DNA from: an uncultured Duncaniella sp.
GTDB taxonomy: Bacteria > Bacteroidota > Bacteroidia > Bacteroidales > Muribaculaceae
Direction: 5' to 3'
NCBI GenBank assembly: GCA_910577255.1
Contig: CAJTMH010000004.1
Coordinates: 300,565-364,564, forward strand
Length of the DNA: 64,000 nucleotides
Position numbers and translations under genes: made by a program. The notes beneath the pieces were generated by a model. That model did not search any database, was not told the origin of the DNA, and was given only the letters and a program-made list of their open reading frames with translations. Shown here piece after piece: positions 63,080-64,000 of the stretch. The first letter of the stretch is position 1; each line of letters opens with the position of its first letter.

Positions 63080-63713
63080 TCCACCGCTTTCTCTTGACGA
63101 GTATATCCTCGGGCATATTTCACCCGAGCCGGCCCACCTCACCCGGGTGTACCGCCACACACATCTCAACCATCTCTATCCCCGCATGTGCTCCGGACAT
63201 CTGCAGGGCCGTATACTGGCCATGCTCACTGCGATGATTAAACCTGAGCGTGTGCTTGAACTTGGGACCTACACAGGCTATTCAGCCCTTTGTCTGGCTG
63301 AAAACCTATCGGAGAGTGCCAGGCTACACACCGTGGAAATAGACGACGAAATGGAGGACGAATTGCTCGAGCTTTTCGCATCGGCTCCCGGTGGCGACAA
63401 GATAACACTTCATATTGGCGATGCAAAGGCCATAATTCCGTCGATTGACGAGAAATGGGATCTGGTCTATATCGATGCCAATAAACGCCATTACATCGAA
63501 TATATTGACCTCGTATGGCCACTGCTCGTCCAGGGAGGATTCATCATTGCCGACAATACTCTATGGGATGGCAAGGTGACCGACACACAAACTAACCACG
63601 ACGCCCAGACAGTAGGGTTGGACGCATTCAACACATACGTCGCTTCACGTGACGATCTTGATGTCACGATTCTCCCGATCCGTGACGGACTGACTCTAAT
63701 ACGCAAGCGATAA
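63066..63713 (+). CDS. SAM-dependent O-methyltransferase (family 3)
   Basis: A 215-residue class I O-methyltransferase. The SAM-binding motif is VLELGTYTGYSALCLAENL; LHTVEIDDEMEDELLELF and WDLVYIDANKRHYIEY (metal-binding acidic region) follow, and the catalytic-side GGFIIADNTLWDGKV is near the C-terminus. Typical of the catechol/caffeoyl-CoA O-methyltransferase-like family. Substrate unknown. Coupled to aroQ by a 14-base overlap; the terminator at 63754 follows. Confidence 0.92.
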   Translation: MSANNPPLSLDEYILGHISPEPAHLTRVYRHTHLNHLYPRMCSGHLQGRILAMLTAMIKPERVLELGTYTGYSALCLAENLSESARLHTVEIDDEMEDELLELFASAPGGDKITLHIGDAKAIIPSIDEKWDLVYIDANKRHYIEYIDLVWPLLVQGGFIIADNTLWDGKVTDTQTNHDAQTVGLDAFNTYVASRDDLDVTILPIRDGLTLIRKR

Positions 63714-63753
63714 GCGCGGCGTCCCGGTCGACTTAATTGGTAACATATAAGCG

Positions 63754-63792
63754 CATCCGCCGATAACCGTTGAGTACGGTTGTCGGCGGATG
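63754..63792 (+). terminator. Terminator after the O-methyltransferase gene
   Basis: A 17-bp stem with one G-U pair (left arm CATCCGCCGATAACCGT, 63754-63770; right arm 63776-63792) around a 5-base loop, followed by TTGTTTTG. A strong intrinsic terminator for the aroQ run. Confidence 0.88.
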
Positions 63793-63959
63793 TTGTTTTG
63801 AGGCGGAAGGGGGACGGAGGTTTCACGGTCCCCCACGGTAATGTGCGTGGGCTGATGACTCGCCGCGTGTATAAATTCTCCCTGCGCAGGTAAACGGATG
63901 ATGGCACCGTACTCCCACATCCTCCAATGCACGGATGGGTGCGTAGGGGTATAAAAAAA

Positions 63960-63996
63960 GAGAGCCGGAGGGCTTCTTTCGAAGTCTCCGGCTCTC
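63960..63996 (-). terminator. Terminator of a leftward gene beyond the right edge
   Basis: An 11-bp perfect inverted repeat (GAGAGCCGGAG and its complement) with an inner CTTC/GAAG stem. On the left is ATAAAAAAAG, i.e. a T-tract on the minus strand, so it would end a gene coming from the right that is not in this window. The stretch 63793-63959 shows nothing I can support as a gene or RNA. Confidence 0.8.
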
Positions 63997-64000
63997 GTAG

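Noticed and set aside
63696..63932. A 78-codon minus-strand frame at the right edge
   Set aside because: It crosses the strong terminator at 63754-63792 and the end of the methyltransferase gene, and its sequence has no family features.

Overview
The window looks like a chromosomal segment of a G+C-rich member of the Bacteroidales, most likely of the Muribaculaceae type. The evidence is the Bacteroidetes promoter form TTTGG-N19-TAnnTTTG at several gene starts, an LptE / small TPR-like protein / SecG gene string, the DUF6452-DUF6048 pair, a DUF4199-glycosyltransferase pair, a GldE-type CorC protein, a PorZ-like type IX secretion component, and a Bacteroidetes-style dcw cluster with a diverged FtsL. 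The family-level assignment is inference. Nothing here is a plasmid, rRNA, tRNA or CRISPR locus.

Left part (1-20.7 kb): a cut-off outer-membrane barrel gene, lptC and a CorC/GldE gene run rightwards and meet a leftward set (phoH, DUF6048, DUF6452, nitroreductase, GT2, DUF4199). A divergent promoter pair at 8.3 kb then starts lptE, a TPR-like gene, secG and an MsbA-like exporter. An RND tripartite efflux system (adaptor, pump, NodT-type outer-membrane factor) follows, then lpxA, a low-molecular-weight phosphatase and cytidine deaminase. Much of this half concerns outer-membrane and lipopolysaccharide biogenesis or export.

Middle (20.7-39 kb): a leftward GH2 beta-galactosidase-like gene with an Lrp/AsnC regulator, then an isolated phage-like pair (an 821-residue unknown protein and an apparently intact large terminase) between the regulator and the rimP-nusA-infB-folK operon. 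Next come leftward manA, an unknown gene, a porZ-like gene and rdgB. The isolated terminase pair is the most unusual item in the window. It has no portal, capsid, tail or integrase gene beside it, its recognisable motifs are intact, and its composition resembles its neighbours.

Right part (39-64 kb): a dcw cluster rsmH-ftsL-ftsI-murE-mraY-murD-ftsW-murG-murC-ftsQ-ftsA-ftsZ (no mraZ, murF or ddl within it), closed by a 16-bp inverted-repeat terminator shared with leftward panB. A HIT protein, a Na/phosphate cotransporter-PhoU fusion, and a tightly packed rightward run (DUF389 membrane protein, glycosyltransferase, NAD-dependent epimerase, small membrane protein, aroQ, O-methyltransferase) follow, ending in two terminators facing each other at the right edge.
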